Origin: a virus
Virus record (IMG/VR): IMGVR_UViG_3300018026_000007
Coordinates: 1 to 64,000 of that record
DNA: 64,000 bases
Direction: 5' to 3' (one strand)
Positions 46,301 through 54,058 of the stretch are shown here, in pieces (the stretch's first letter is position 1; each line of letters begins with the position of its first letter). The translations under genes were made by a program, and so were the position numbers. The notes under the pieces are model-generated. The model saw only the letters and a list, made by a program, of their open reading frames with translations. It was not told the origin of the DNA and made no database searches.

Positions 46301-48949
46301 AATGAATTAAATGTGAGCGCGGTCGGCACACCCGAAGGTGCGAAGCTGGTCGGCAACAAACTGGACCAGGAAGCGGGCTGGGATGCCAAGAATAAAGAAC
46401 TCGTGCCGTATGAAGGTAAAGGTAAACAGACTTCGTTCCCTGGCTATCCGCTTGAGCAGCGACTGAAGGAACTCGGGACGCCAGAAGGTGGCACGATTTC
46501 TCCGATTCTTGAGGCGCGCAAAGCACCAGAAGAGCCGACGCTGCCGCTGTCCCAATTCAAAATCATTGGCGGCAAAGAAGAAGAATTCCAACAGGCAGTG
46601 AAGAACTCCCCGTTCGCGGGCATTAGCAAGCGCGGGCTGACCGTGAACTTGACACGATTCCAGAAGCCAGAACAGAAGGGTGAACAAGCTGGGCGTGGTG
46701 GCGTCTTCTATTTGGGCGGCGAAGGCGGAGCAGGTTACTATGCTCGCAAAACAGTGGGCGGAATGCCTGTGCCATACGGCGGCCCAGAAGAAATGCGCGG
46801 ACGAACTACGTTCCAGAACCCGCTGATTGTGAAGGGTGGATTTGGCGGGCATATGCAAGAAAAAGCCATAGATGCATTATCTGGTGGGGCCAAAACACTG
46901 AGGGGACTTTTCATTGCCGCTCATACTGCAGCACAATTCAAAGCGGGCGATGAACAAGTTCAGGCAATCGCCGATGTATTGAAACAATATGGTGGAAATC
47001 CTCAATCCGCTTATGATATATGGGCGGGGTCAAGAAGCACTCAGCAAATAGCCGCAGCGGTCTACGACCATGTGGTAGGACAAATGGCAAAAGACGCAGG
47101 ACATGATGCCATCATTGGCTACTACAAAAAGCCAGGTGGCGGCTATCGTATTTCGGAAGTCTTCGACCTAACTGCTGAAACATTCCCAGAGAAGTCAGAA
47201 CCCAAGGGTGCGACGACGGTGCTGCAAAAGCATCCGCTTGTAATCGAAGGGACGGGACCTGGCGGACGTACGACGGTCGTCGATTTGGCAAGCGCGTTGA
47301 ACGAATGGTCGCAAGCGGGATTGAAACCCAAGAAGGAAATCAGTGTTGCTCTTGACCGCGCTCGGGCCGAACTACAATATCAATTGGCGCAGGACAACAG
47401 CGGGCTAAACTGGTACAAGTCCGATGTGAAAGACGCCATCGGGCACCTGCAGGCAAATGGATTCCCTGAGTTGAAAGACCCTGTCCAGGACAAACTATTC
47501 CGCGTTCTGTGGGGAGTCACTTCGTACGGCGTTGACCCCGATGTCAATCTGACTTCGGCGGCGGAAGCCTGGAAGCAATACAAGGAAACTGGCAAGATTC
47601 CGCTCAAGGCGGACGCGAAAACTAACTGGCCTGGCTACAGCGGCATCAAGGGTAGCATCACGCTCTTGAACAAACTGATCGACGAGAAGGGCGAACAGGG
47701 CGCGGTCGATTGGCTGCTCTCGAAGCATCCCGTGAGCGAGATTCGCGAACAGAAATTGAAGACCCATGAAGTTCATGGTGTAGCTGGAAAAGCGGGCGAA
47801 GAAAAATATGGAGCCTTTATCTTCGGTCCCAAAGGCGGACCATACACACTCAGTCTGCAGGGTATTACTGACCACACGACCGTTGACGTGTGGGGCGCGC
47901 GCATGATTCGTCGTTGGACTGGCACGCTGACGCCCGAGAGCATGATCCAGCCCGTGACGCCAGGAGAGGCGCGGAAGTTTCATCAGGTAGTTGAGAACGT
48001 CGGCAAAGAGTTTGGACTTGACACGTCGGATGTCCAGGCGGTACTATGGGGGTACGAGCACGATCTATACGAAGCTCACGGCGCGGGCGAAGCCGCGAAG
48101 AGTTACAAGGGAGCAGCAGAAAAATATGTCACAAGACAAAAAGAAGGAAACACCCGAGACTTCATCCGAGAGCAATCAGGTCTTTTCGCCGAAAAATATG
48201 CAAGACCGATGGAACAAGCTCAAGGCGGCAGGGAAAGTGCCCCCGCTGGCGGACCTGCTGAAAGTCGTACAGAAGGGCTGATGGAGGGTCTCTCCCGTCT
48301 CGGCAAGCCCGCTGAACCAAGCGAAGCTGCCGAGCCCGAAGAGGGCGATACTTCCTTTCAGTTTGGCGCGAATGTTCTCAAGGGCTTGGAAAAACCTGGC
48401 TCCGCAGCCAAGAAGCCCATCCCAACAAAACTCAAGCAAACCAAGACGGTCGCGGATAATATGAACGATCCCGACACCCGTTTCAATGCTGCCCGTCATG
48501 AGGCAGCGCACGCCGTCATTAGCGAAGCACTGAATCCTGGCTCTGTCAACATGACTGGACTCACGGCTGGTGGTGGCGTGACCGACATCCAGCCGCCCGC
48601 TGGAAAGCAAACCGTGGGTCAACTCTCGCCCGACGAGGTTCGCAATATGATCGCCACGTCGTACGCGGGTGGTCTCTCGGAACAGGGCGGCACGACCGCG
48701 CGGCATGCGAGCGGCGATGTGGCAGCACGAGCCCAGGTCCTGGCGGGCAGGGGAACAGCGGCATTTGGGCAGGCTCCTGAACTGCAGGCGGAAGCGCGGG
48801 CCCGTGTGAATGCGTTGCTGGCTGATCCTGCGGTGCAACAGCACATCAACACGTTGACGACACACATCACGACCAAGGGAAAGCTCTCGGGTGATGAAGT
48901 CCGCGCGATTTTGAAGGGGCAAACGCAGTCCTTGACACCCGTGCGGTAA
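43376..48949 (+). CDS. Large polyvalent protein (1857 aa)
   Basis: A multi-domain protein of the polyvalent type, joined by Ala/Pro/Glu linkers. In order I see: a helical N-terminus; a GNAT acetyltransferase-like segment (VKPELRGKGIGQKLYRSAI, about residue 325); a metallopeptidase motif HELAH (about 485, THELAHGVV); alternating conserved blocks of unknown type; an ADP-ribosyltransferase-like region (RGGVFYLGGEGGAGYYAR, RTTFQNPLIVKGG, HDAIIGYYKKPG, about 1105-1255); and a C-terminal M41/FtsH-like zinc motif HEAAHAVI (about 1703). Such proteins are thought to be packaged and injected to act on the new host. GTG/ATG context at 43376 has GGGAGCC upstream. Domain boundaries are read by eye; the whole may be processed. 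Confidence 0.7.
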   Translation: MADDQTPTQTPAAPPAEPAEGVLHSLATSVGIDPEAVKSAWRTIKADPVQAAKEIGGAQVDEFVEAAKHPVGAAMLALHGVVNSITNPEAQAQAKARLHSPGIMNKLIGAQEYLTSGIPFVGGGYAKAEEQGARGNLPGAIGTIVGTTAPILAGEAARVPEAIHEAGAEARASMAARHEARIAEAKTGDVITVRPDEQTLPPAPAEAAPEAKAAAAPEAKVAPEGGVVPTHIDFSKIGGIERRGPTTFGRGQGSFPDTVNTTFQIMRELETPTGTAPEAPEIRTEGPTWDRMHSAYVGDEKVGSVGYKLDPEGEAKIYGSQVKPELRGKGIGQKLYRSAIEEARNAGATRIMSDPTHLSPDAARVWERLQGRGLPVESITHPTGEPGYQIDFEKQAEPPAATPEPQFEQTLARRGQLPNQKVNLSDAYGATGKYVGGLVDYRPPADMPAASPLEAANKLHGVTHGPELLPIPEHLMTPGGTSHDTITHELAHGVVADLVGLPTEGAEVYSHLHPVATARGSAATIDLPYHKIPGTRQDFLSGDVHFPRPVLEATWPKFIPTYLAGGVAQELVHGIPFEKNEGMYGDLEGLHHIGKMMGFTRAETQDMINAGIQQTRDLLNHPETLEILRKSAGEREEGLPRTLHASADKVQDVIRQVREARHEPIITEAGAEHGAVPAEAEPRAAGAGAEKDVREDYGQGISPRAEARKVGAEYHPDLQKLADQFGVDSDAEKIRNGASFIAPDGKFIHLSGGATHDAAIDWATGRGVTKEAPDNRVAFLRDTGAVRTRFTTGKAGNQLAVSVPKAGITPEQVNALKQAVGQGLGRNGNLTMEIGEPSGAAAGPKEFATPKDVEPMLKQIGAHPEQAVTPKLDARKRAAIQNNVTPIEHTTANDLMFEQGKKDWAARAAESVKTGGFTIHPETGHIPEEGHVIEVAPEQRKALPATPTKEDIEQFHAERKPLFQQHPELHVGGYGNELNVSAVGTPEGAKLVGNKLDQEAGWDAKNKELVPYEGKGKQTSFPGYPLEQRLKELGTPEGGTISPILEARKAPEEPTLPLSQFKIIGGKEEEFQQAVKNSPFAGISKRGLTVNLTRFQKPEQKGEQAGRGGVFYLGGEGGAGYYARKTVGGMPVPYGGPEEMRGRTTFQNPLIVKGGFGGHMQEKAIDALSGGAKTLRGLFIAAHTAAQFKAGDEQVQAIADVLKQYGGNPQSAYDIWAGSRSTQQIAAAVYDHVVGQMAKDAGHDAIIGYYKKPGGGYRISEVFDLTAETFPEKSEPKGATTVLQKHPLVIEGTGPGGRTTVVDLASALNEWSQAGLKPKKEISVALDRARAELQYQLAQDNSGLNWYKSDVKDAIGHLQANGFPELKDPVQDKLFRVLWGVTSYGVDPDVNLTSAAEAWKQYKETGKIPLKADAKTNWPGYSGIKGSITLLNKLIDEKGEQGAVDWLLSKHPVSEIREQKLKTHEVHGVAGKAGEEKYGAFIFGPKGGPYTLSLQGITDHTTVDVWGARMIRRWTGTLTPESMIQPVTPGEARKFHQVVENVGKEFGLDTSDVQAVLWGYEHDLYEAHGAGEAAKSYKGAAEKYVTRQKEGNTRDFIREQSGLFAEKYARPMEQAQGGRESAPAGGPAESRTEGLMEGLSRLGKPAEPSEAAEPEEGDTSFQFGANVLKGLEKPGSAAKKPIPTKLKQTKTVADNMNDPDTRFNAARHEAAHAVISEALNPGSVNMTGLTAGGGVTDIQPPAGKQTVGQLSPDEVRNMIATSYAGGLSEQGGTTARHASGDVAARAQVLAGRGTAAFGQAPELQAEARARVNALLADPAVQQHINTLTTHITTKGKLSGDEVRAILKGQTQSLTPVR
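45360..45506 (+). CDS. Embedded out-of-frame small gene (48 aa)
   Basis: AAGGGAGG (45346-45353) sits exactly 6 bases before ATG 45360, the strongest ribosome site in the area. The product (NQSLLKLGLNMAQSLRKLNP, EQARKKMYEKTTGKEYRP) reads as a natural basic helical protein, whereas the polyvalent frame here is an Ala/Glu/Gly linker. It lies in a different frame wholly inside the polyvalent gene. Confidence 0.5.
   Translation: MNQSLLKLGLNMAQSLRKLNPEQQEQARKKMYEKTTGKEYRPAQKQEK
48126..48281 (+). CDS. Second embedded out-of-frame small gene (51 aa)
   Basis: AAGGGAG lies 12 bases before ATG 48126. The product has a charged head (SQDKKKETPETSSE) and a folded-looking tail (NMQDRWNKLKAAGKVPPLADLL). 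Its stop overlaps, as TGATG, an in-frame ATG (48281) of the polyvalent frame, just ahead of the C-terminal peptidase-like part, which could therefore also be made as a separate chain. Confidence 0.4.
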   Translation: MSQDKKKETPETSSESNQVFSPKNMQDRWNKLKAAGKVPPLADLLKVVQKG

Positions 48950-48966
48950 GCGTGTAACATAGGGGT

Positions 48967-49212
48967 ATGTTCGACCACGTCCTGCTGGTCTTACTTCTCC
49001 TAGCCGACATCCTGTGCTGGTATGAAGCGCGGCGGTCGGGCAATGTCATGCAACTCTATTTTAGGGAGCGGCATCGATGGTACGCAGCGAGAGCCAAAAA
49101 GACCGAGCCAAAGACCTCCGAATCCAGCGTAAATTTGGCATCACTCTCGCCGACCGTAACGAGCGAGCCCGCCAACAAGACGGCAAATGCAAAATCTGCG
49201 GTGGTCCCCTAG
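48967..49212 (+). CDS. Possible membrane peptide overlapping endonuclease VII
   Basis: An N-terminal hydrophobic helix (DHVLLVLLLLADILCW) and TAGGGGT upstream of ATG 48967 argue for translation. The C-terminal 45 residues are antisense-like low complexity where the frame overlaps the next gene by 136 bases, so it may be shorter or not real. Confidence 0.3.
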   Translation: MFDHVLLVLLLLADILCWYEARRSGNVMQLYFRERHRWYAARAKKTEPKTSESSVNLASLSPTVTSEPANKTANAKSAVVP

Positions 49213-49544
49213 ATGCGCATGGGCACCCGTGTGTGGATCACTTCCATTTTAAGGTGTGCGCGACCAGGCAAACCGATCCCCATATGATCGCTATGGGTTT
49301 GAAATGGTTCGCCCAAGGTTGCGACGAACAGCGCAAAGTTGTTTTTTCGAAACACGCGCGCACCAAAGCGGCAGCAATCGCAGGTGTGAAAAAAGAAATG
49401 ATGCCGCAGTCGATTCGAGGAATTCTGTGCGGGAAGTGCAACTACGGGTTGGGATACATCGAGCGATTTTTCGATGCAGCGGCGCATCCAGAAAATTTGC
49501 AGCCCGTGATGGATTATCTCTTTGCTCGACTAAAAAAGTCTTGA
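49077..49544 (+). CDS. Recombination endonuclease VII-like (HNH)
   Basis: The 155-residue protein has the family zinc/active site set: CKICGGPL, CVDHFHF (the DH of the beta-beta-alpha-metal motif) and RGILCGKCNYGLGYI. A spacer of about 60 residues between the DH and the second cysteine pair contains CDEQRK. T4 endonuclease VII resolves branched DNA before packaging; the same job is likely. AGGGAGCG precedes ATG 49077. Confidence 0.85.
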   Translation: MVRSESQKDRAKDLRIQRKFGITLADRNERARQQDGKCKICGGPLDAHGHPCVDHFHFKVCATRQTDPHMIAMGLKWFAQGCDEQRKVVFSKHARTKAAAIAGVKKEMMPQSIRGILCGKCNYGLGYIERFFDAAAHPENLQPVMDYLFARLKKS

Positions 49545-49571
49545 CATTGGGCTAGTACTGCCGCACTATAT
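49541..49571 (+). promoter_or_regulatory. Probable promoter
   Basis: TTGACA (49541-49546) with CACTAT or ACTATA 17-18 bases on; AGTAC at 49554 is a half operator. ATG 49588 follows with CTGGAG. Confidence 0.6.
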
Positions 49572-49587
49572 AGACCTGGAGACTAAA

Positions 49588-50328
49588 ATGTCCGATACAC
49601 CTGCCATGTCCTTCCTGAAAACCCATGAACGTCTAATTATTATTGTTTTGAGCTTGTTGGCCAGTCTGTATTTTGTGCATCGCGGCTTGAACGCCTGGGA
49701 AGCTCACGACCAGCGAACCGACATCTTGGCTCATGCCAAGCTCCAAGCGGACACCGATGCCGTCAAACAGATTGCGGCGGATAATGCGAAAGCTGCCGCC
49801 CAATACCAGACTCTCGCGACCCAACTCGCCGCTGCAAACAAGGCACTGGCGAACGCGCAGGCTACACGCAACGCCGTGACGCAAACTCAACAAGCCGCCG
49901 ACCGAACACTCCCCCCGAATGAACTGGGCAAACGATGGGCAGCTTTGTTGAATGCTGCGCCTGAGTCCATTCAAGTCGAGCCTGGGGGTAAGGGTATTCC
50001 CGATGCATTGTTGGTGACACCCGCAGCGGCGATAGAAACGGTCGTGCAACTCGAAAGTGTGCCGACTCTGCAGGCCGACCTGAAGGACGAACAGACCATC
50101 GCCACCAATCAGACAACGCAACTCACGAGCCTGGCATCCATTAACGTCGGGCTGAATAAGCAAATCGATGCACTGAACATCGAGAATGTCGCGGCAGCAA
50201 ATGCATGCACTGACGACAAAAATTTACTGAAGGCGCAGGCACGCAAATCCAAGCTGCATTGGTTCGAAGCGGGCGTTGTTGTTGGGTTCATCGGACGCCA
50301 AATAATCAAGACTTATACTGGCTTTTAA
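49588..50328 (+). CDS. Two-span membrane protein with coiled coil (246 aa)
   Basis: A transmembrane helix at residues 16-32 (LIIIVLSLLASLYFVHRG), a long Ala/Gln-rich coiled coil (about 45-105), a small middle domain, a second coiled coil (about 165-205) and a second hydrophobic segment near the C-terminus (FEAGVVVGFIGRQI). The layout recalls spanin or tail-tape-like membrane proteins, but no lysis neighbours exist. Role unknown. Confidence 0.6.
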   Translation: MSDTPAMSFLKTHERLIIIVLSLLASLYFVHRGLNAWEAHDQRTDILAHAKLQADTDAVKQIAADNAKAAAQYQTLATQLAAANKALANAQATRNAVTQTQQAADRTLPPNELGKRWAALLNAAPESIQVEPGGKGIPDALLVTPAAAIETVVQLESVPTLQADLKDEQTIATNQTTQLTSLASINVGLNKQIDALNIENVAAANACTDDKNLLKAQARKSKLHWFEAGVVVGFIGRQIIKTYTGF

Positions 50329-50336
50329 GGGGGCTT

Positions 50337-50642
50337 ATGCCGCTACCTGCGGGTTTCAGAGTGAACGGGGCGAAAGTCTTGTCCACAAATCAGATGCCGA
50401 TCCCTCCAATGGTTCAGAAAATCATCGCGTTTCTTGATAAGTTGCCGTTCGGTGATATCGTGACGACTATGGAACTTGGAGAGCAGATGGGCCTGTCACC
50501 ATCAGGCTCTCAACTCCGACATCCCATTCTGCGAGACTACCGCGAGAAGGTTGACCAGAAACTGTTCTGGGGCAGCACAAAGAGCATTGCAAAGTTGCGT
50601 GCGCAGTTGACAGAACCCGAGGAAACCAATGGCGAAAATTAA
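50337..50642 (+). CDS. Small protein with winged-helix-like pattern (101 aa)
   Basis: FGDIVTTMELGEQMGLSPSGSQLRHPILRDYREKV could form a winged helix-turn-helix. AAGGGGGC precedes ATG 50337. It is the first gene of the unit with the phosphoesterase (14-bp overlap). Confidence 0.55.
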   Translation: MPLPAGFRVNGAKVLSTNQMPIPPMVQKIIAFLDKLPFGDIVTTMELGEQMGLSPSGSQLRHPILRDYREKVDQKLFWGSTKSIAKLRAQLTEPEETNGEN

Positions 50643-51684
50643 GGATGTAGTGGCAAAAGCAAAACCCGTCTCCGAAAAGGCAAAAGTTGATCTTGCTCTG
50701 CAGGCGTTGCGGGACAAGCGTGAAGGGAAAGAAGTCCAAATCCATGCGCTGCAGGAGAAAGTGGTGCAACTCGAAACTGAGTTGCATACGATTACCGACT
50801 TCCGCCAGTTAACTCCCCAGGCATCCGAGATTCACCCCCACGTATCGACGGGCACGAGCGAATCGGCAGCGGTCGCGGTATGGTCCGACCACCACAATGA
50901 AGAGAAAGTGGACCCAGGTCAAGTCAGCGGCAAGAATGAATTCAATCTCGAAATCTATGACCGCCGATTCTCCCAGTTGGTTCATGGTACGTTGGCGTGG
51001 CTGGGCATCGAGCAACAAAAAACAAATATCCACACTCTGGTCATTGCACTACTGGGCGACTTTTTCAACAACAACATTCACGAAGACGCGGCTGAGTCCA
51101 ATCTTCTCGCGCCAATGGATGCGGCGTACAATGCGCAGAATCACTTGATCGGCGGCATCGATTACATTCTGGCGCACACCCCAAAAGACCTGGAGCTTCT
51201 CGTTGTCTGCCACAGCGGCAATCACGCGCGGACAACAAAGAAACAGCGCATCGCAACCGAAGCGGGAAACTCGCTGGAAAACTACATGTACTACGTGATG
51301 CGGGACCACTACAAAGACAACCCGCGCATAAAATTCCAGGTCGCGACTGGCTATCACTCGTATGTCACCTTCTTCGACAAGTATGTGGTGCGGTTCCACC
51401 ATGGACACCAGATTAACTACCAGGGAGGCGTTGGAGGCATAACCATCCCCGTGAACAAGGCCATCGCGCAGTGGAACAAAGCGCGGGTCGCGAATCTCGA
51501 CGTGTTCGGCCACTTCCACACCAAATTTGACGGCGGAAATTTCATTTGCAACGGTAGCCTGATCGGCTATAATGCTTACGCTGTTTCGATCAAGGCATCG
51601 TTTGAGAAGCCGAGCCAAACTATCTTCCTTGTGAACAAAAAGTTCATGGAGAAGACGATGACTGCACCAATTTTCCTTGAGTAG
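50629..51684 (+). CDS. Calcineurin-like metallophosphoesterase (351 aa)
   Basis: After a coiled-coil N-terminus (residues 20-60), the metal-binding motifs follow in order: VWSDHHNEE, LLGDFFNNNIH, CHSGNHART (the G-N-H core), FHHGH and FGHFHT. This is the SbcD/Mre11-type dimetal fold; a DNA nuclease or end-processing role would fit the RecA gene just downstream. No SbcC partner is in the window. Overlaps the previous gene by 14 bases. Confidence 0.85.
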   Translation: MAKIKDVVAKAKPVSEKAKVDLALQALRDKREGKEVQIHALQEKVVQLETELHTITDFRQLTPQASEIHPHVSTGTSESAAVAVWSDHHNEEKVDPGQVSGKNEFNLEIYDRRFSQLVHGTLAWLGIEQQKTNIHTLVIALLGDFFNNNIHEDAAESNLLAPMDAAYNAQNHLIGGIDYILAHTPKDLELLVVCHSGNHARTTKKQRIATEAGNSLENYMYYVMRDHYKDNPRIKFQVATGYHSYVTFFDKYVVRFHHGHQINYQGGVGGITIPVNKAIAQWNKARVANLDVFGHFHTKFDGGNFICNGSLIGYNAYAVSIKASFEKPSQTIFLVNKKFMEKTMTAPIFLE

Positions 51685-51705
51685 TCGCCCAGTTCGGAGG
51701 CATCC

Positions 51706-52722
51706 GTGAGCAGCAAAGACGAAGTGTCTACAAATCTATCTGACGTGGTCGCAGGCATCGAAAAGCAACACGGCAAGGGTTCTATCATGATGCTGGGCAG
51801 CAAGGAATTTGTGCCCATCGATGTGATCCCCACGTCATCGCTGGCTCTCGACGAAGCTCTGGGCGTCGGCGGGCTTCCACGCGGGCGCGTTGTTGAAATC
51901 TACGGGCCCGAGTCGGGCGGCAAGACCACTCTGGCACTCCACATCATCGCCGAAGCGCAAAAACTCGGCGGTAAGGCAGCCTTCGTAGACGCCGAGCATG
52001 CCCTGGACCCAGTCTACGCTCGCAAGCTGGGCGTCGATGTTGACCACCTGCTGGTGTCTCAGCCCGATAACGGAGAACAGGCACTGGAAATCACAGAGTC
52101 CTTGATTCAGTCGGGCAAAATCGCCATCATCGTGGTTGATTCGGTGGCGGCCCTAGTGCCGAAGGCCGAACTTGAAGGCGATATGGGTGATCCGCAGATG
52201 GGACTTCAGGCGCGCCTGATGTCACAAGCTCTGCGCAAGCTCACGGGCATCACGAATCAGACCAAGACGGTGCTGATTTTCATCAATCAGATTCGCGAAA
52301 AGATCGGCGTGATGTTCGGCAATCCCGAGACAACGACGGGCGGGCGCGCTCTGAAGTTTTATGCATCCGTCCGCCTAGATATCCGCAAGATCGGGGTCAT
52401 CAAAGATGGCGACAAGGTGATTGGTGCCGACACCCGTATCAAAGTTGTCAAGAATAAAGTTGCCAGCCCATTTCGTGAAGCGGAAGTCCGCATCCTGTAT
52501 GGGTACGGCATCTCGCACGAGACTGATTTGCTGCGCCTGGGCGAGCAGCATAAGGTTCTCGAAAAGAGCGGCACTTGGTTTTCATATAGGGACGAGCGAC
52601 TGGGACAAGGGGAAGAAAGAGCCCGTTTGTTTTTGGTCGAACATCCCGAAGTCGCGGGCAAGATTGAAACAGAACTGCGCAAGCTAATCTTCAAAAACGA
52701 GGTGAAAGATGTCTCAAAGTGA
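51706..52722 (+). CDS. recA: RecA recombinase
   Basis: A complete RecA core of 338 residues: Walker [10 protein letters not shown] (normally GPESSGKTT), [10 protein letters not shown], Walker [21 protein letters not shown], the L1/L2 loops ([42 protein letters not shown]) and a short C-terminal domain. It forms filaments on ssDNA for strand exchange. Start is GTG 51706 with GGAGG 7 bases upstream. It heads a unit with the nucleotide-pool genes; the last 14 bases overlap the next gene. Confidence 0.95.
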   Translation: MSSKDEVSTNLSDVVAGIEKQHGKGSIMMLGSKEFVPIDVIPTSSLALDEALGVGGLPRGRVVEIYGPESGGKTTLALHIIAEAQKLGGKAAFVDAEHALDPVYARKLGVDVDHLLVSQPDNGEQALEITESLIQSGKIAIIVVDSVAALVPKAELEGDMGDPQMGLQARLMSQALRKLTGITNQTKTVLIFINQIREKIGVMFGNPETTTGGRALKFYASVRLDIRKIGVIKDGDKVIGADTRIKVVKNKVASPFREAEVRILYGYGISHETDLLRLGEQHKVLEKSGTWFSYRDERLGQGEERARLFLVEHPEVAGKIETELRKLIFKNEVKDVSK

Positions 52723-53164
52723 AAAAGCAACGTATTTTGTTTCCAGCGGAAACTCTGGCCCGATAATCGCGCCTGGGCATATAATCGCGCCTGGGCATAT
52801 AATCTGCGTTACAAATCCGCTTCTGCCTGCCGACCCCCAAGAACGGAAGCAGATTCCGATAGGGACAGGAGTGCTGGACTATTTCCCAGCCGCTCTGGCC
52901 GAAGTCGCCAAGGTCTCGTTTCATGGCAACCAGCAGCATAATCCTGGCGAGCCGCTACATTGGGCGCGCGGGAAGAGCACCGACCAGGCCGATACCATTG
53001 TCCGCCACTACCTGGAGCGTGGCAAGATCGATACTGATGGCATGCGGCACTCCGCGAAGCTCGCATGGCGTGCCCTGGCCTTGCTGCAACTCGAACTCGA
53101 AGCCGAAGGCGCGCCTATTGCGCGTGGTGCCAAGCTCCCAGACGTTAAAGTGGAGGGGAAATAA
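52709..53164 (+). CDS. dATP/dGTP diphosphohydrolase-like protein (DUF5664 type)
   Basis: [60 protein letters not shown] matches the phage family annotated as dATP/dGTP diphosphohydrolase N-terminal domain (DUF5664). Its chemistry in this lineage is not proven. At 151 aa it lacks a second domain, but the MazG-like gene that follows may supply it. An 18-bp tandem duplication (52760-52800) encodes a repeated IIAPGH. Overlaps recA by 14 bases. Confidence 0.72.
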   Translation: MSQSEKATYFVSSGNSGPIIAPGHIIAPGHIICVTNPLLPADPQERKQIPIGTGVLDYFPAALAEVAKVSFHGNQQHNPGEPLHWARGKSTDQADTIVRHYLERGKIDTDGMRHSAKLAWRALALLQLELEAEGAPIARGAKLPDVKVEGK

Positions 53165-53610
53165 TGAGCACTCTTAGCGACCGTTTCATTACTGCCTTTG
53201 AAGATTTTCAAGCCGAAGCGGCGACCATTAACCAGAAAAACGGGTTCACCAATCAAGATTCCCGTCTCAGACAACTACAAGCCTACCTCATTGGCCTGGA
53301 TCGATGTGAATTTCTTCCGCTTCTAGAGCAATATGAGAACGCCCGCATTGGTTTGAAGCTGGCTCTTGTCACGAGTGAACTCAGCGAAGCCCTCGAAGCA
53401 GTCAGGACAAACGCGGAGGCGGACGATCATATCCCTGACTTCACAGCAGAAGAGGCCGAGATTGCTGACGCCGTGATCCGTCTCATGAACTACGCCACCG
53501 ACCGCAAGTTGCGACTAGCGGACGCCATCGTGGCGAAGAATGAGTACAACCGCAATCGTCCCGACCACCGCCCAGAAAATCGTGCGTTCCCCCACGGCAA
53601 AAAATTCTAA
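53164..53610 (+). CDS. MazG-like NTP pyrophosphohydrolase
   Basis: A compact all-helical MazG-like domain: LKLALVTSELSEALEAVR (E-x-x-E), then AEEAEIADAVIRLMNYATDRK (E-x-x-D) and LADAIVAKNEYNRNRPDH. The four acidic residues bind magnesium for hydrolysing (d)NTPs to monophosphates. TAATG overlap with the previous gene suggests joint action. Confidence 0.8.
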   Translation: MSTLSDRFITAFEDFQAEAATINQKNGFTNQDSRLRQLQAYLIGLDRCEFLPLLEQYENARIGLKLALVTSELSEALEAVRTNAEADDHIPDFTAEEAEIADAVIRLMNYATDRKLRLADAIVAKNEYNRNRPDHRPENRAFPHGKKF

Positions 53611-53621
53611 CGGAGATGACC

Positions 53622-54050
53622 ATGAAACCATTGAAAGTCTATTTGGCTGCGCCGTATTTAATGAAGGACGAGATTCAAGCGCGGGCAGAAGAACTGCGCG
53701 CGAGCGGGATCGTTGTCACGTCCAGTTGGCTCACCGAGCCGCATGCTCCGAGCACGCAAATGGCTGACATCACTCCCGAGCAGCACCGCACCTACGCCAT
53801 TCAGGACATGAAAGACGTGCGTGCAGCGGATATCCTGGTCTTTTGGACCGATCCGACCAAAACAATCATCCGCGCGGGGCGGCATGTCGAATTCGGTGTT
53901 GCGCTCGGCATCGGGCTCACGCGCAAGATACCGATCTTCGTTGTAGGTACCGAGTATGAGAACATCTTTCACTACATGCCCCAGGTCACGCATTTCGACT
54001 CGTGGGAGAAGGTGAAGGACCTGCTGTGCGCGATGGCAGTTCCCGCATAG
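53622..54050 (+). CDS. Nucleoside 2-deoxyribosyltransferase-like protein
   Basis: KVYLAAPYLMKDEIQARAEELRASGIVVTSSW, AIQDMKDVRAADILVFWTDP, GGRHVEFGVALGIG-like and PIFVVGTEYENIFHY follow the Rossmann-like 2-deoxyribosyltransferase family, with D (AADILV) and E (HVEFG) as the expected catalytic pair. Could act in base exchange or as a nucleotide N-hydrolase. Start ATG 53622 has GGAG 7 bases upstream; ATG 53616 is also in frame. Confidence 0.75.
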   Translation: MKPLKVYLAAPYLMKDEIQARAEELRASGIVVTSSWLTEPHAPSTQMADITPEQHRTYAIQDMKDVRAADILVFWTDPTKTIIRAGRHVEFGVALGIGLTRKIPIFVVGTEYENIFHYMPQVTHFDSWEKVKDLLCAMAVPA

Positions 54051-54058
54051 GACATTCT

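Noticed and set aside
52748-52802. 18-bp tandem duplication in the DUF5664 gene
   Set aside because: Real, but simple slippage in an N-terminal linker; no further meaning seen.
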